From Rhizobiaceae bacterium (GTDB lineage Bacteria > Pseudomonadota > Alphaproteobacteria > Rhizobiales > Rhizobiaceae): DNA of 64,000 nt. Below the pieces are notes generated by a model. That model searched no databases, was not told the origin of the DNA, and saw nothing but the letters and a program-made list of their open reading frames with translations. This document shows, in pieces, positions 26,977 to 34,499 of this stretch. Where the stretch lies: NCBI GenBank assembly GCA_023953905.1, contig JAMLJA010000018.1:1-64000 (forward strand). The letters run 5' to 3'. The position numbers were made by a program, and so were the translations under genes. Within the stretch, counting starts at the first letter, position 1, and each line of letters begins with the position of its first letter.

Positions 26977-26994
26977 CTATATCATTTCTGATAG
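26977..26994. promoter_or_regulatory. Inverted repeat around TATCA-TTTC-TGATA, candidate LysR operator
   Basis: The dyad lies just after the LysR stop codon and 112 nt before the CoA-transferase start. Its outer ends CTAT/ATAG match the dyad before the LysR gene, but the spacer is one nt shorter, which weakens the link. Confidence 0.45.
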
Positions 26995-27105
26995 ACCATT
27001 CTTCGTCGCGATCTGTTTTTCTTATATCCCTCATTGTGAAACGGTATTGGATCGGCAGGCGCAGCGGTGTTTTCTCGCAATACTATCACGCGACATGGAG
27101 AGAAC

Positions 27106-28236
27106 ATGGCAGGCGCGCTGGAAGGCATACTGGTCGTGACGCTCGAGCAGGCGGTTGCAGCGCCGCTCGCAAGTGCGAGATTGGCCGATGCAGGTGCCCG
27201 CGTGATCAAGCTCGAGCGTCCGGAGGGCGACTTTGCACGTGCTTATGACGCGTTCGCGCTCGGGCAGTCGAGCTATTTCGTGTGGATCAACCGTGGCAAG
27301 GAATCCTGCACGGTTGATCTCAAGAACCCGAGCGATTTGGCGCTGGTAAGGCGGATATTGGCAGGAGCGGATGTCTTCATCCAGAACCTTGCGCCGGGCG
27401 CTACCGCGCGGCTTGGTTTGGGGAGTGAAGAACTGCGCCGTGAGTTTCCACGGCTGACAGTTTGCGACATCTCCGGTTTTGGGCACGGATCGCCCGATCA
27501 CGACCGTAAATCCTACGATCTGCTCGTTCAGGCCGAAACCGGACTTGCAGGCGTCACCGGTTCGGAAGCGTCAGGTGCAACACGGGTTGGCGTCTCCGTT
27601 TCGGACATTTCCACTGGACAGGCCGCCTATTCGGCAATCCTCGAAGCATTGTTCGCCCGCGAGCGCACCGGACGCGGACGCCACATTCAGCTTTCGCTAT
27701 TCGACACACTCGCCGAATTCATGAATGTGCCCTACCTGACGCATCGGTATGGCGGCAAGGAGCCGCCGCGTATCGGACTGGCCCATCCTTCCATCGCGCC
27801 CTATGGTGTCTTTCACGCGCTCGACGGGGACGTCCTCATCGCCATCCAGAATGAACGCGAATGGGCGGTCTTTCGCGACGAGGTGCTGGGCGATCCGGCA
27901 ATGGCGTCCGATCCGCGCTTCACATCCAACAATGATCGCGTGAAAAACCGTCCTGCCTTGGACGGACTGGTACAAGAATTCTTCGACAAAAAGTCAGTTG
28001 CAGAAATGATTGAACTTCTTGATCGGAGTCGTATTGCCTATGGCCGCGTCTCGACCATGGCAGAGCTGCAGTCTCACAGGAGCTTGGCGACGACCGATGT
28101 CCAGACCCCGGCTGGGCCAGTCGCCCTCATCGCCCCGACAGCGATTGTTGACGGGAAACGCCCAGAGCTTGGGCGCGTGCCTTCGATTGGCGAGCACAGC
28201 GAGGCGATCCGTGCCGAGTTCGCGCCGAAACTCTGA
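27106..28236 (+). CDS. Class III CoA-transferase (CaiB/BaiF family)
   Basis: The 376-residue protein starts at ATG 27106 behind GGAGA. It shows class III motifs: VVTLEQAVAAPLASARLADAG near the N-terminus with the nucleotide/CoA-binding VIKLERPEGDFAR, and the Asp-containing segment around PDHDRKSYDLLVQAETGLAG, expected to form the acyl-anhydride intermediate. Members move CoA between carboxylic acids (succinate, itaconate, mesaconate, citramalate, formate/oxalate). It is the first of three catabolic genes: CoA transfer, dehydrogenation, hydration. The acid is not identifiable from sequence; a C5 dicarboxylate is plausible because of the mesaconyl-CoA-hydratase-like third gene. Confidence 0.88.
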   Translation: MAGALEGILVVTLEQAVAAPLASARLADAGARVIKLERPEGDFARAYDAFALGQSSYFVWINRGKESCTVDLKNPSDLALVRRILAGADVFIQNLAPGATARLGLGSEELRREFPRLTVCDISGFGHGSPDHDRKSYDLLVQAETGLAGVTGSEASGATRVGVSVSDISTGQAAYSAILEALFARERTGRGRHIQLSLFDTLAEFMNVPYLTHRYGGKEPPRIGLAHPSIAPYGVFHALDGDVLIAIQNEREWAVFRDEVLGDPAMASDPRFTSNNDRVKNRPALDGLVQEFFDKKSVAEMIELLDRSRIAYGRVSTMAELQSHRSLATTDVQTPAGPVALIAPTAIVDGKRPELGRVPSIGEHSEAIRAEFAPKL

Positions 28237-28335
28237 GGGGCTGGCGAAGCAAAATGAACGTCCGCTGATGCCGCTTTTTTGGTTCCTTTTTGCGTCGTTG
28301 CCGAGACGCCGTGTCATAGATGGAGTAGCTGACTG

Positions 28336-29493
28336 ATGTTTCCTGACCAGGACTACGCAGAAATTCGGGAAGCCGTGCGCCGGCTGTGCGAGCGATTTCC
28401 GGGCGAATATTGGCGCAAGCTCGATGCCGAGCGCGCTTATCCGGGCGAATTCGTCAAGGCGTTGACGGAAGCGGGCTATCTCGCCACCCTGATACCGGAA
28501 GAATATGGCGGGGCAGGGCTCACGCTGTCTGCCGCCGCCGCCGTGTTGGAGGAAGTTCAGCGATCCGGCTGCAACGGCGGCGCCTGCCACGCGCAGATGT
28601 ATACGATGGGCACGATCTTGCGGCATGGCAACGATGCGCAGAAGCAGCAATATCTGCCAGGCATTGCCTCGGGAGAGTTGCGGCTGCAGGCGTTTGGCGT
28701 CACCGAGCCAACCAGCGGAACGGACACGACTTCAATCCGCACGTTCGCCCGGCGCGAAGGCGACAACTATATCGTCGACGGTCAGAAAATCTGGACGTCG
28801 CGTGCAGAACACTCCGACCTGATGCTGCTTCTGGCGCGCACCACGCCGAAGGATCAGGTGGCCAAGAAGACAGACGGACTTTCCGTCTTCATTCTCGACA
28901 TGCGCGAGGCGCTGGGCAATGGGCTGACCATCCGTCCAATCCGCACGATGATGAATCATGCCACGACCGAGGTCTTTTTCGACAAGGTGAAGGTGCCTGC
29001 GGAAAACCTCATCGGCGAAGAGGGCAAGGGATTTCGCTACATCCTCTCAGGCATGAATGCCGAGCGGATCTTGATCGCTGCTGAATGCGTGGGTGACGCG
29101 AAATGGCTGATCGAAAAGGCAGCGACCTATGCCAAGGAGCGCGTCGTGTTCGGACGGGCAATCGGCGCAAATCAGGGCATCCAGTTTCCGCTGGCCCGCG
29201 CCTACGCAAACATGCGGGCGGCGGAATTGATGGTGAAGGAAGCGGCGCGTCTTTATGAGGCGGGCAAGGATTGCGGCGCGGAAGCCAATATGGCCAAGAT
29301 GCTGGGAGCAGATGCCTCGAACGAAGCTGCCAATGCCGCGATTCAGACCCATGGCGGCTTTGGCTTTGCCGAGGAATATGATGTCGAACGCAAATTCCGC
29401 GAAACCCGGCTCTATCAGGTCGCGCCAATCTCGACCAACCTGATCCTCTCCTATCTCTCTGAGCATGTCCTCGGCATGCCAAGATCGTATTGA
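28336..29493 (+). CDS. Acyl-CoA dehydrogenase
   Basis: The 385-residue FAD enzyme has an N-terminal helical domain, a middle beta domain with the signature FGVTEPTSGTD...IVDGQKIWTSRA (about 115-155), and a C-terminal four-helix domain with AIQTHGGFGFAEEYDVER (about 335-352). It oxidises an acyl-CoA to the 2,3-enoyl-CoA and passes electrons to ETF. A 99-nt gap separates it from the CoA-transferase. No ribosome site stronger than average is seen. The hydratase that follows would add water to its product. Confidence 0.92.
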   Translation: MFPDQDYAEIREAVRRLCERFPGEYWRKLDAERAYPGEFVKALTEAGYLATLIPEEYGGAGLTLSAAAAVLEEVQRSGCNGGACHAQMYTMGTILRHGNDAQKQQYLPGIASGELRLQAFGVTEPTSGTDTTSIRTFARREGDNYIVDGQKIWTSRAEHSDLMLLLARTTPKDQVAKKTDGLSVFILDMREALGNGLTIRPIRTMMNHATTEVFFDKVKVPAENLIGEEGKGFRYILSGMNAERILIAAECVGDAKWLIEKAATYAKERVVFGRAIGANQGIQFPLARAYANMRAAELMVKEAARLYEAGKDCGAEANMAKMLGADASNEAANAAIQTHGGFGFAEEYDVERKFRETRLYQVAPISTNLILSYLSEHVLGMPRSY

Positions 29494-29501
29494 GGCCGGC
29501 T

Positions 29502-30338
29502 ATGGACGAAACGCAATTTGCAGAGTGGATCGGACGCAAGAGCGAGAGCGAAGACGTCGTCGCGCCGCGACTGGTCGACAGCTATCGGGCAATCTTTGGA
29601 GACAAGCTTGCCCCGGTCGGCACTGATGACGCTCCTCTGGGCATTCACTGGTGCCTGTCGCCGGCCATCGCCCCAATGGAAGGGCTGGGCGCTGACGGCC
29701 ATCCGGCCAAGAACAGAGACCTGCCACCTATCCCCCAGCCGCGCCGAATGTGGGCCGGAGGGACACTCGAGACGCTGGCACCTTTGAAGGTCGGCGACAC
29801 GGTAAAACGTATCTCGACGATCGGCTCCATCACGCGCAAGGAAGGGCGCAGCGGCGAATTATGGTTCGTGGCCATGCATCACGAATATGTCACGCCGCGC
29901 GGCACGGCCATTCGCGAGCGGCACGACATCGTCTACCGCGAGGCGGCCAAACCCGGCTCGCAACCGGCTGCAGATACAACGACACAAACCACTAGAGCGC
30001 CCTCACAGGACGAATGGTTGGTCGAGACGCCGTCCACACTGCTGTTTCGATATTCGGCCATCACCTTCAACGGTCACCGTATTCACTACGATCTGCCGTA
30101 TGTGACCGGCGTTGAAGGTTATCCGGGTCTCATTGTTCATGGGCCGATCCAGGCAACGTTGCTGCTCAACTTCGCGACGGCGCACATGGGACAGGTCCCG
30201 GCGCGCTTCTCCTATCGCGGTTTATCGCCGGCATTCGCGGGAACACCCGTTCGTGTCCGCAGAACACCCGGGAGCGAGGCCGGATTTCGCACCGAGAGCG
30301 TTTCGGGAACCGTGCATATGGAAGCGGCAGCAGGCTAG
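29502..30338 (+). CDS. Hotdog-fold hydratase, mesaconyl-C4-CoA (3-methylfumaryl-CoA) hydratase-like
   Basis: The 278-residue protein starts at ATG 29502, with GAGG overlapping the preceding stop region. The N-terminal FAS1-type dehydratase domain starts FAEWIGRKSESEDVV. The second hotdog half contains the active-site region NGHRIHYDLPYV followed by YPGLIVHGPIQATLL. The architecture and motif are those of 3-methylfumaryl-CoA hydratase (Meh) and HTD2-like hydratases. With the CoA-transferase and dehydrogenase it forms an activation - oxidation - hydration route. A mesaconyl/itaconyl-type substrate is suggested by family similarity only. Confidence 0.82.
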   Translation: MDETQFAEWIGRKSESEDVVAPRLVDSYRAIFGDKLAPVGTDDAPLGIHWCLSPAIAPMEGLGADGHPAKNRDLPPIPQPRRMWAGGTLETLAPLKVGDTVKRISTIGSITRKEGRSGELWFVAMHHEYVTPRGTAIRERHDIVYREAAKPGSQPAADTTTQTTRAPSQDEWLVETPSTLLFRYSAITFNGHRIHYDLPYVTGVEGYPGLIVHGPIQATLLLNFATAHMGQVPARFSYRGLSPAFAGTPVRVRRTPGSEAGFRTESVSGTVHMEAAAG

Positions 30339-30358
30339 GGCAGGTCCGCCACGAAGCG

Positions 30359-30387
30359 GCCACCCACGCCAGCGCGGCGCGGGTGGC
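30359..30387. terminator. Hairpin between converging genes
   Basis: Arms GCCACCC and GGGTGGC continue inward with further GC pairs after one mismatch (12-nt arms, 5-nt loop). It lies in the 63-nt gap between the converging hydratase and cyclodeaminase genes, so it probably stops transcription from both sides. No long T-run. Confidence 0.55.
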
Positions 30388-30401
30388 GCAATATCGTTTC
30401 G

Positions 30402-31451
30402 TCAGGTGGAGATCATCTTCTTTTCGATGCCAACTCCGGCTTCCATGGCGCGCTTGTATTCCAGAGGCACCGTCGCGGAATCCTGAAGCGCGATACCGGT
30501 CGAGTCGAACAGCGTAACCTCCTCGTCGGACGTGCGGCCCTGCTTCTTGCCGGTTATGACTTCGCCGATTTCGCCAGCCAGATCATTCTCGGTGATCAGT
30601 CCTTCAGAGAGAGGCACATTGATCTCGCCATCGGTGCGGCACTGGCGGATATCGTCGACGAAGATGCGCGCCCTCTGCAAGATCTTGCCTTCCAGTTCCT
30701 GATCGCCCTTCTTGTCGGCGCCCACGGCCGCGATATGCATGCCAGGCTCGATCCACTCGCTCTTGACGATCGGACCACGCGCGGGGGTTAGCGTTACGAC
30801 CACGTCGGCACCGCGCACGACCTCTTCCAGATTGGTGGAGGGCTTGATCTCGAAGTTCTCGTATTTCGGCTGCTGTTCCTTGACGAACTGGTCAAGCGTG
30901 TTCTGGCTCCGGCTCCAGAGCCGGACCTCTTTCCATTTGAATACCTCGTTGCAAGTTGCAAGCGCGCCCTCGGCCATGTGACCGGCGCCAACGATGGCAA
31001 GTTTGGTCGAATCTTTGCGCGCCATCCATTTTGCCGACACCGCCGCTGCCGAACCGGTGCGCATGACGGTGTGGTAACTGCCGTCCACGATCGCCAGGGG
31101 AAAGCCGGTTTCAGGGTCCGTATATATTAGAATTGAGAAGACGGTCGGAAGATTGAAGCGTTCGCGATTCTGCTCGCGGATCGACACCCATTTGCAAGCG
31201 GCGGCATGCGGCTCCTCGATATAGGAGGGCATAGCTTCCCATTCGCCTGGAAAGCGGTCGAGCACGATATGGCCTTTCGGATCCATATAGAATCGACCCT
31301 CGCCATGCATGCGATAGGCCTGCTCGACACAATCATTGTATTCGCCCGGCGTCAGAAGACCGATCATCTCGTTGCGGCCGAGGATCAGCGTTTTCCGGTT
31401 GGCCCAGTTCTCCACGAGGTTCTCCATTATGTTCGTTGCGTCAGCGTCCAT
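30402..31451 (-). CDS. Ornithine cyclodeaminase / mu-crystallin family protein
   Basis: The 349-residue product starts at ATG 31451 with AAGG upstream; the open frame continues another 115 codons but that part overlaps the LysR gene in another frame. The Rossmann NAD(P) motif is AIVGAGHMAEGALA, and family blocks are VDGSYHTVMRTGSAAAVSAKWMARK and FVDDIRQCRTDGE. Members include ornithine cyclodeaminase, L-alanine dehydrogenase, and ketimine/imino-acid reductases. It sits next to a LysR gene in the same direction (26-nt gap) opposite an N-carbamoylsarcosine-amidase-like gene. Processing of an amino or N-methylamino acid released from hydantoins is therefore plausible. The exact reaction is unknown. 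Confidence 0.87.
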   Translation of the reverse strand: MDADATNIMENLVENWANRKTLILGRNEMIGLLTPGEYNDCVEQAYRMHGEGRFYMDPKGHIVLDRFPGEWEAMPSYIEEPHAAACKWVSIREQNRERFNLPTVFSILIYTDPETGFPLAIVDGSYHTVMRTGSAAAVSAKWMARKDSTKLAIVGAGHMAEGALATCNEVFKWKEVRLWSRSQNTLDQFVKEQQPKYENFEIKPSTNLEEVVRGADVVVTLTPARGPIVKSEWIEPGMHIAAVGADKKGDQELEGKILQRARIFVDDIRQCRTDGEINVPLSEGLITENDLAGEIGEVITGKKQGRTSDEEVTLFDSTGIALQDSATVPLEYKRAMEAGVGIEKKMIST

Positions 31452-31476
31452 AATGAGATGCCTTGGTGGTGCGCAG

Positions 31477-32385
31477 TCAACCCGAATCCGTCTCTTTCGC
31501 GAGTTGTCTTGCAATTTCAACGAAGCTTCGCACGCTGACAGTGCGGTTCGTACGCTTCCAGACGAGCACGGTTTCGACGCGGAACTTGGGATCCGCGAGC
31601 GGGCGAGAGACCAGTCCGGCGCTAAGGATCGACTGAAGCCGTCCAGGATAGACGGTGATGCCGAGACCCGCACGGACAAGGCCGATGAGGGCAAGGGTGT
31701 TGGACGCTTCCAGCACGGTCTGTGGCTTGATGCCGTCCGACGCAAACATCTCGTCAAGACGCCAGCGATAGGCCTCCCACTCCGACATTTCTCCAAGTAT
31801 CAGGGGCAAATCTGCAAGCTGCGCCGGTTCGATCTCTTCATACTGAGCGAGCGCGTGGTCGGGCGGCATGAAAACACAGAGCCGGTCGACAGCGACGGTG
31901 AGGCTGTGAAACTCGCTATGGTCGAAAGGCCCGATCATATAGCCGATGTCGAGGCTCCCATCCGAGAGCGTGAGCTTCTGGCCCTGTGTCCGCATATATG
32001 CCATCCGGATGTCCACGTCCGGAGCCATGTCCCTGAAACGCGCGACCGCCATCGGCATGATGTCGAGAGCGGCAAATGCCATGTAGCCCACGCGCAACGT
32101 GCCGGTCTTTCCCTCCGCAACCCGCCGTGCCGTCTTGACCGAGGCGGAAAAGCCAAGAAGCAATCCGGCATTGGCCTCATAAAACGCGCGTCCGGCCGGC
32201 GTCAGCGATACTTCGCGCGTCGTTCGCTCGAAAAGGGCGAATCCCAGCATGTTTTCGAGCTTCTGGATGCGCCGCGTCAGCGCCGATTGGTCTACTCCCA
32301 GTCTCTGTGCCGTGCGTCGAAAGCTGAGTTCCTCGGCGAGCACCAGGAACGACTGACAAAGTTCCAGAGCTACCGAGACGTCCAT
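31477..32385 (-). CDS. LysR-family regulator
   Basis: The 302-residue protein starts at ATG 32385 (MDVSVALELCQSFLVLAEEL); 34 further open codons upstream fall in the operator region. It has an N-terminal HTH with RRTAQRLGVDQSALTRRIQKLENMLG and a C-terminal effector domain. It is divergent from the N-carbamoylsarcosine-amidase-like gene, with a perfect 9-bp-arm palindrome 24 nt upstream of its start. It probably controls that gene and its own operon with the cyclodeaminase. Confidence 0.9.
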   Translation of the reverse strand: MDVSVALELCQSFLVLAEELSFRRTAQRLGVDQSALTRRIQKLENMLGFALFERTTREVSLTPAGRAFYEANAGLLLGFSASVKTARRVAEGKTGTLRVGYMAFAALDIMPMAVARFRDMAPDVDIRMAYMRTQGQKLTLSDGSLDIGYMIGPFDHSEFHSLTVAVDRLCVFMPPDHALAQYEEIEPAQLADLPLILGEMSEWEAYRWRLDEMFASDGIKPQTVLEASNTLALIGLVRAGLGITVYPGRLQSILSAGLVSRPLADPKFRVETVLVWKRTNRTVSVRSFVEIARQLAKETDSG

Positions 32386-32408
32386 TGCGGCATACCTTTC
32401 GAGGCGTC

Positions 32409-32435
32409 TTATTGATGCGTCGCGTTCATCAATAA
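32409..32435. promoter_or_regulatory. Perfect interrupted palindrome TTATTGATG-N9-CATCAATAA (LysR operator)
   Basis: Two perfectly complementary 9-bp arms are separated by 9 nt in the 122-nt divergent promoter between a LysR gene and an amidase gene. Symmetry, spacing and position are as expected for the high-affinity recognition site of the adjacent regulator. Confidence 0.8.
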
Positions 32436-32507
32436 TTGGCGAATTGGCATTTCCAGTCAAGGATGAGAGGTGTGATGCTGGCTCCATTCACAATCGGAGA
32501 TCAAGCG

Positions 32508-33224
32508 ATGAGTGACGTCGACGCCAGAGAACTCGATCGCATGCTGCAGGCAGCGTTCGATGCTTCTACCAAGATCTATCAGGAACGCGGATTTCAGAGG
32601 CGCATTGGTTTCGGCAAGCGCCCGGCGCTGGTTTCCGTGGATCTCGCCAATGCCTGGACCCGGCCGGGCAATCCATTCACCTGTGATCAGGAGAAGATGG
32701 ACAATGAGATCATTCCGGGCATGCAGCGGCTCCTTGAGGCATGTCGTCGCCACGGCCATCCGGTGATCCACATCACCACTGCCTATGAGATCACCGATAT
32801 GGATGCCGAGTTCACCGATATGGGACTTTGGCATCGCAAGATCCCGATCGACGTGGTCAACATTGAGGACAAAGACCTCTGGGCGATCGATTCCCGCATC
32901 GCGCCCATCAAGGGCGAACATGTCTTGATGAAGAAGCGGGCCAGTGCTTTCCACGGAACCCCTCTGGCCGGGATTTTGCGATCAGCCGGAGTCGACACGA
33001 TTCTGGTGACGGGTGTAACGGCGACTGCCTGCGTGCGCACGACGATCTGCGACGGGCTCGGCGAAGGTTTTCGTACCATCGCGCCGCGTGAGTGCATTGG
33101 CGACCGGGTGCCCGGCGCCGTTGCCTGGAACCTTTATGATATAGACGCCAAGTTCGCCGATGTGGAGAGCGTGGACACCTGCGTTGCCTATCTCGATAGA
33201 GTCGGCAACAGGAGCGTTGCGTGA
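32508..33224 (+). CDS. Isochorismatase-fold amidohydrolase, N-carbamoylsarcosine amidase-like
   Basis: The 238-residue protein starts at ATG 32508 behind CGGAGA. The cysteine-hydrolase triad is visible: Asp45 (VSVDLANAW), Lys142/143 (LMKKRASAF) and Cys175 (TATACVRTT). Spacing and length match N-carbamoylsarcosine amidohydrolase, which yields sarcosine, CO2 and ammonia. It is encoded about 1.3 kb from HyuA/HyuB, which in the creatinine/N-methylhydantoin pathway produce N-carbamoylsarcosine. This supports the assignment. Other N-carbamoyl amino acids are possible substrates. It is cytoplasmic, with no signal peptide. Confidence 0.83.
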   Translation: MSDVDARELDRMLQAAFDASTKIYQERGFQRRIGFGKRPALVSVDLANAWTRPGNPFTCDQEKMDNEIIPGMQRLLEACRRHGHPVIHITTAYEITDMDAEFTDMGLWHRKIPIDVVNIEDKDLWAIDSRIAPIKGEHVLMKKRASAFHGTPLAGILRSAGVDTILVTGVTATACVRTTICDGLGEGFRTIAPRECIGDRVPGAVAWNLYDIDAKFADVESVDTCVAYLDRVGNRSVA

Positions 33225-33315
33225 GCCTGACGACATGGCCGCACAAGCGCAGGCGGTGAAACAGGCGTGCTGCCGAGCTACATTGCGCGGCGCGCCATAC
33301 CCCCTGCATCGGACT

Positions 33316-33331
33316 GCGCGCAGAACCGCGC
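33316..33331. terminator. Possible weak terminator hairpin between converging genes
   Basis: A short GCGCG / CGCGC stem with a 6-nt loop lies in the 139-nt gap between the amidase gene and a converging LysR gene. No T-run. Nothing else was seen in this gap. Confidence 0.3.
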
Positions 33332-33363
33332 GCGACCCGCTCGCCCTGTCGATAGATGCGTCT

Positions 33364-34257
33364 CTACATATAGTGTTCGCTGACACGCCTGCTTGTGTCA
33401 GCGAAGCGACGCATGGCGTCACTAAGGCTCTTGCGGCGCCATGCCAGATGCGTTTCCACGATCGTTTCGGTAGCGATGGGCCGCGCCACGATCGCCTCGC
33501 GCCCGCAAAAGCGCGGCACGCCGCAGAAAACTGTTATACCCACTCCCGCCGTGACGAGGCCCAGAATGCCGGTAAGGCTCGACGCCTCCTGGGCGACGGA
33601 CATGACGTGTCCCGCCTGTTGGAATGTATGGACCACGATCCTTCGGAAGGTCGGCCATTCATAATCGGTTCCCATGACGAGCTGTTCGCGCGCCAGTTCT
33701 TCAATAGTAATTGTGGCTTTCGTCGCAAGCGGATGCTCGGGAGGCATCAACGCCATGAGGCGGTGGCGCGCCACAGGGCGCGACTCGATCTCCGAACTCT
33801 GGAAATGACCCTCGATGAAACCCAGATCGATTTGGTCTTCGAGGATACGGTCGCGCTGGACCGGCGAAGTCATATAGGTCAGTTCAAGTTTTACATCGGG
33901 GTTGGAGCGGCGAAACTCGCGCGCAATGTCCGGCACCAGCGAATGGCCGGTAATGGTCGTGTACCCAATGCGCAAAATTGCTTTCGTTCCCGACGCGAGA
34001 AGCCGCACTGTGTTCTCGGCGACTTCGACCCGCCCGAGGATGGCTTGCGCCTCTATCAAAAGATACCTGCCGGACTCGGTGAGTCGCACCCGCCGCGTCG
34101 TGCGCTCAAGGAGCTTGACGCCCAACCTTTCTTCCAACTCCAGCACAATACGGCTCACGGCGGGTTGCGCCATGGTCAACCGTTCAGCAGCCCGATGAAA
34201 GTTGAGTTCTTCAGCGACCGCGACAAAGGTGGATAGATGCTTCAAATCGTATCGCAT
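33364..34257 (-). CDS. LysR-family regulator (BenM/CatM-like)
   Basis: The 297-residue protein has an HTH region LKHLSTFVAVAEELNFHRAAERLTMAQPAVSR followed by an effector-binding domain. The DNA-binding helix and first beta strands resemble the BenM/CbnR branch. It diverges from hyuA-hyuB and the second importer operon. A TGATA-N9-TATCA dyad lies immediately upstream of its start, so it is the natural candidate regulator of those genes. Confidence 0.9.
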   Translation of the reverse strand: MRYDLKHLSTFVAVAEELNFHRAAERLTMAQPAVSRIVLELEERLGVKLLERTTRRVRLTESGRYLLIEAQAILGRVEVAENTVRLLASGTKAILRIGYTTITGHSLVPDIAREFRRSNPDVKLELTYMTSPVQRDRILEDQIDLGFIEGHFQSSEIESRPVARHRLMALMPPEHPLATKATITIEELAREQLVMGTDYEWPTFRRIVVHTFQQAGHVMSVAQEASSLTGILGLVTAGVGITVFCGVPRFCGREAIVARPIATETIVETHLAWRRKSLSDAMRRFADTSRRVSEHYM

Positions 34258-34259
34258 AC

Positions 34260-34278
34260 TGATACCAGATTCATATCA
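34260..34278. promoter_or_regulatory. Inverted repeat TGATA-N9-TATCA (candidate LysR operator)
   Basis: Perfect 5-bp arms lie 3 nt from the LysR start and about 220 nt before hyuA. It is an LTTR-like interrupted dyad that would block the ribosome-site/promoter region of the regulator gene. Confidence 0.5.
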
Positions 34279-34499
34279 AAACGCCGCAAAATGATTATTT
34301 CACACGTTGCTCGGCGCTGTCTACAAATTACATCCAATAGAAAAAGAGCCGCGTCTGCGGCCGTTCCAGAGTGGATCAATGAGGTTTGCAGTGTCCCCGA
34401 TCAATCGCGGGGCGTCCAGGCCGTGAGCATTGGACGTCGTGAATTAGGTGTTGTGGGTGTGGCGAGCTTTGCTGCCACGTCAAGCTTCGGGGTGAGCGC

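Noticed and set aside
31452..31796. N-terminal extension of the cyclodeaminase-family gene
   Set aside because: The extra 115 codons overlap the LysR coding sequence in another frame and are Ser/Arg/Pro-rich with no family similarity; ATG 31451 has a ribosome site.
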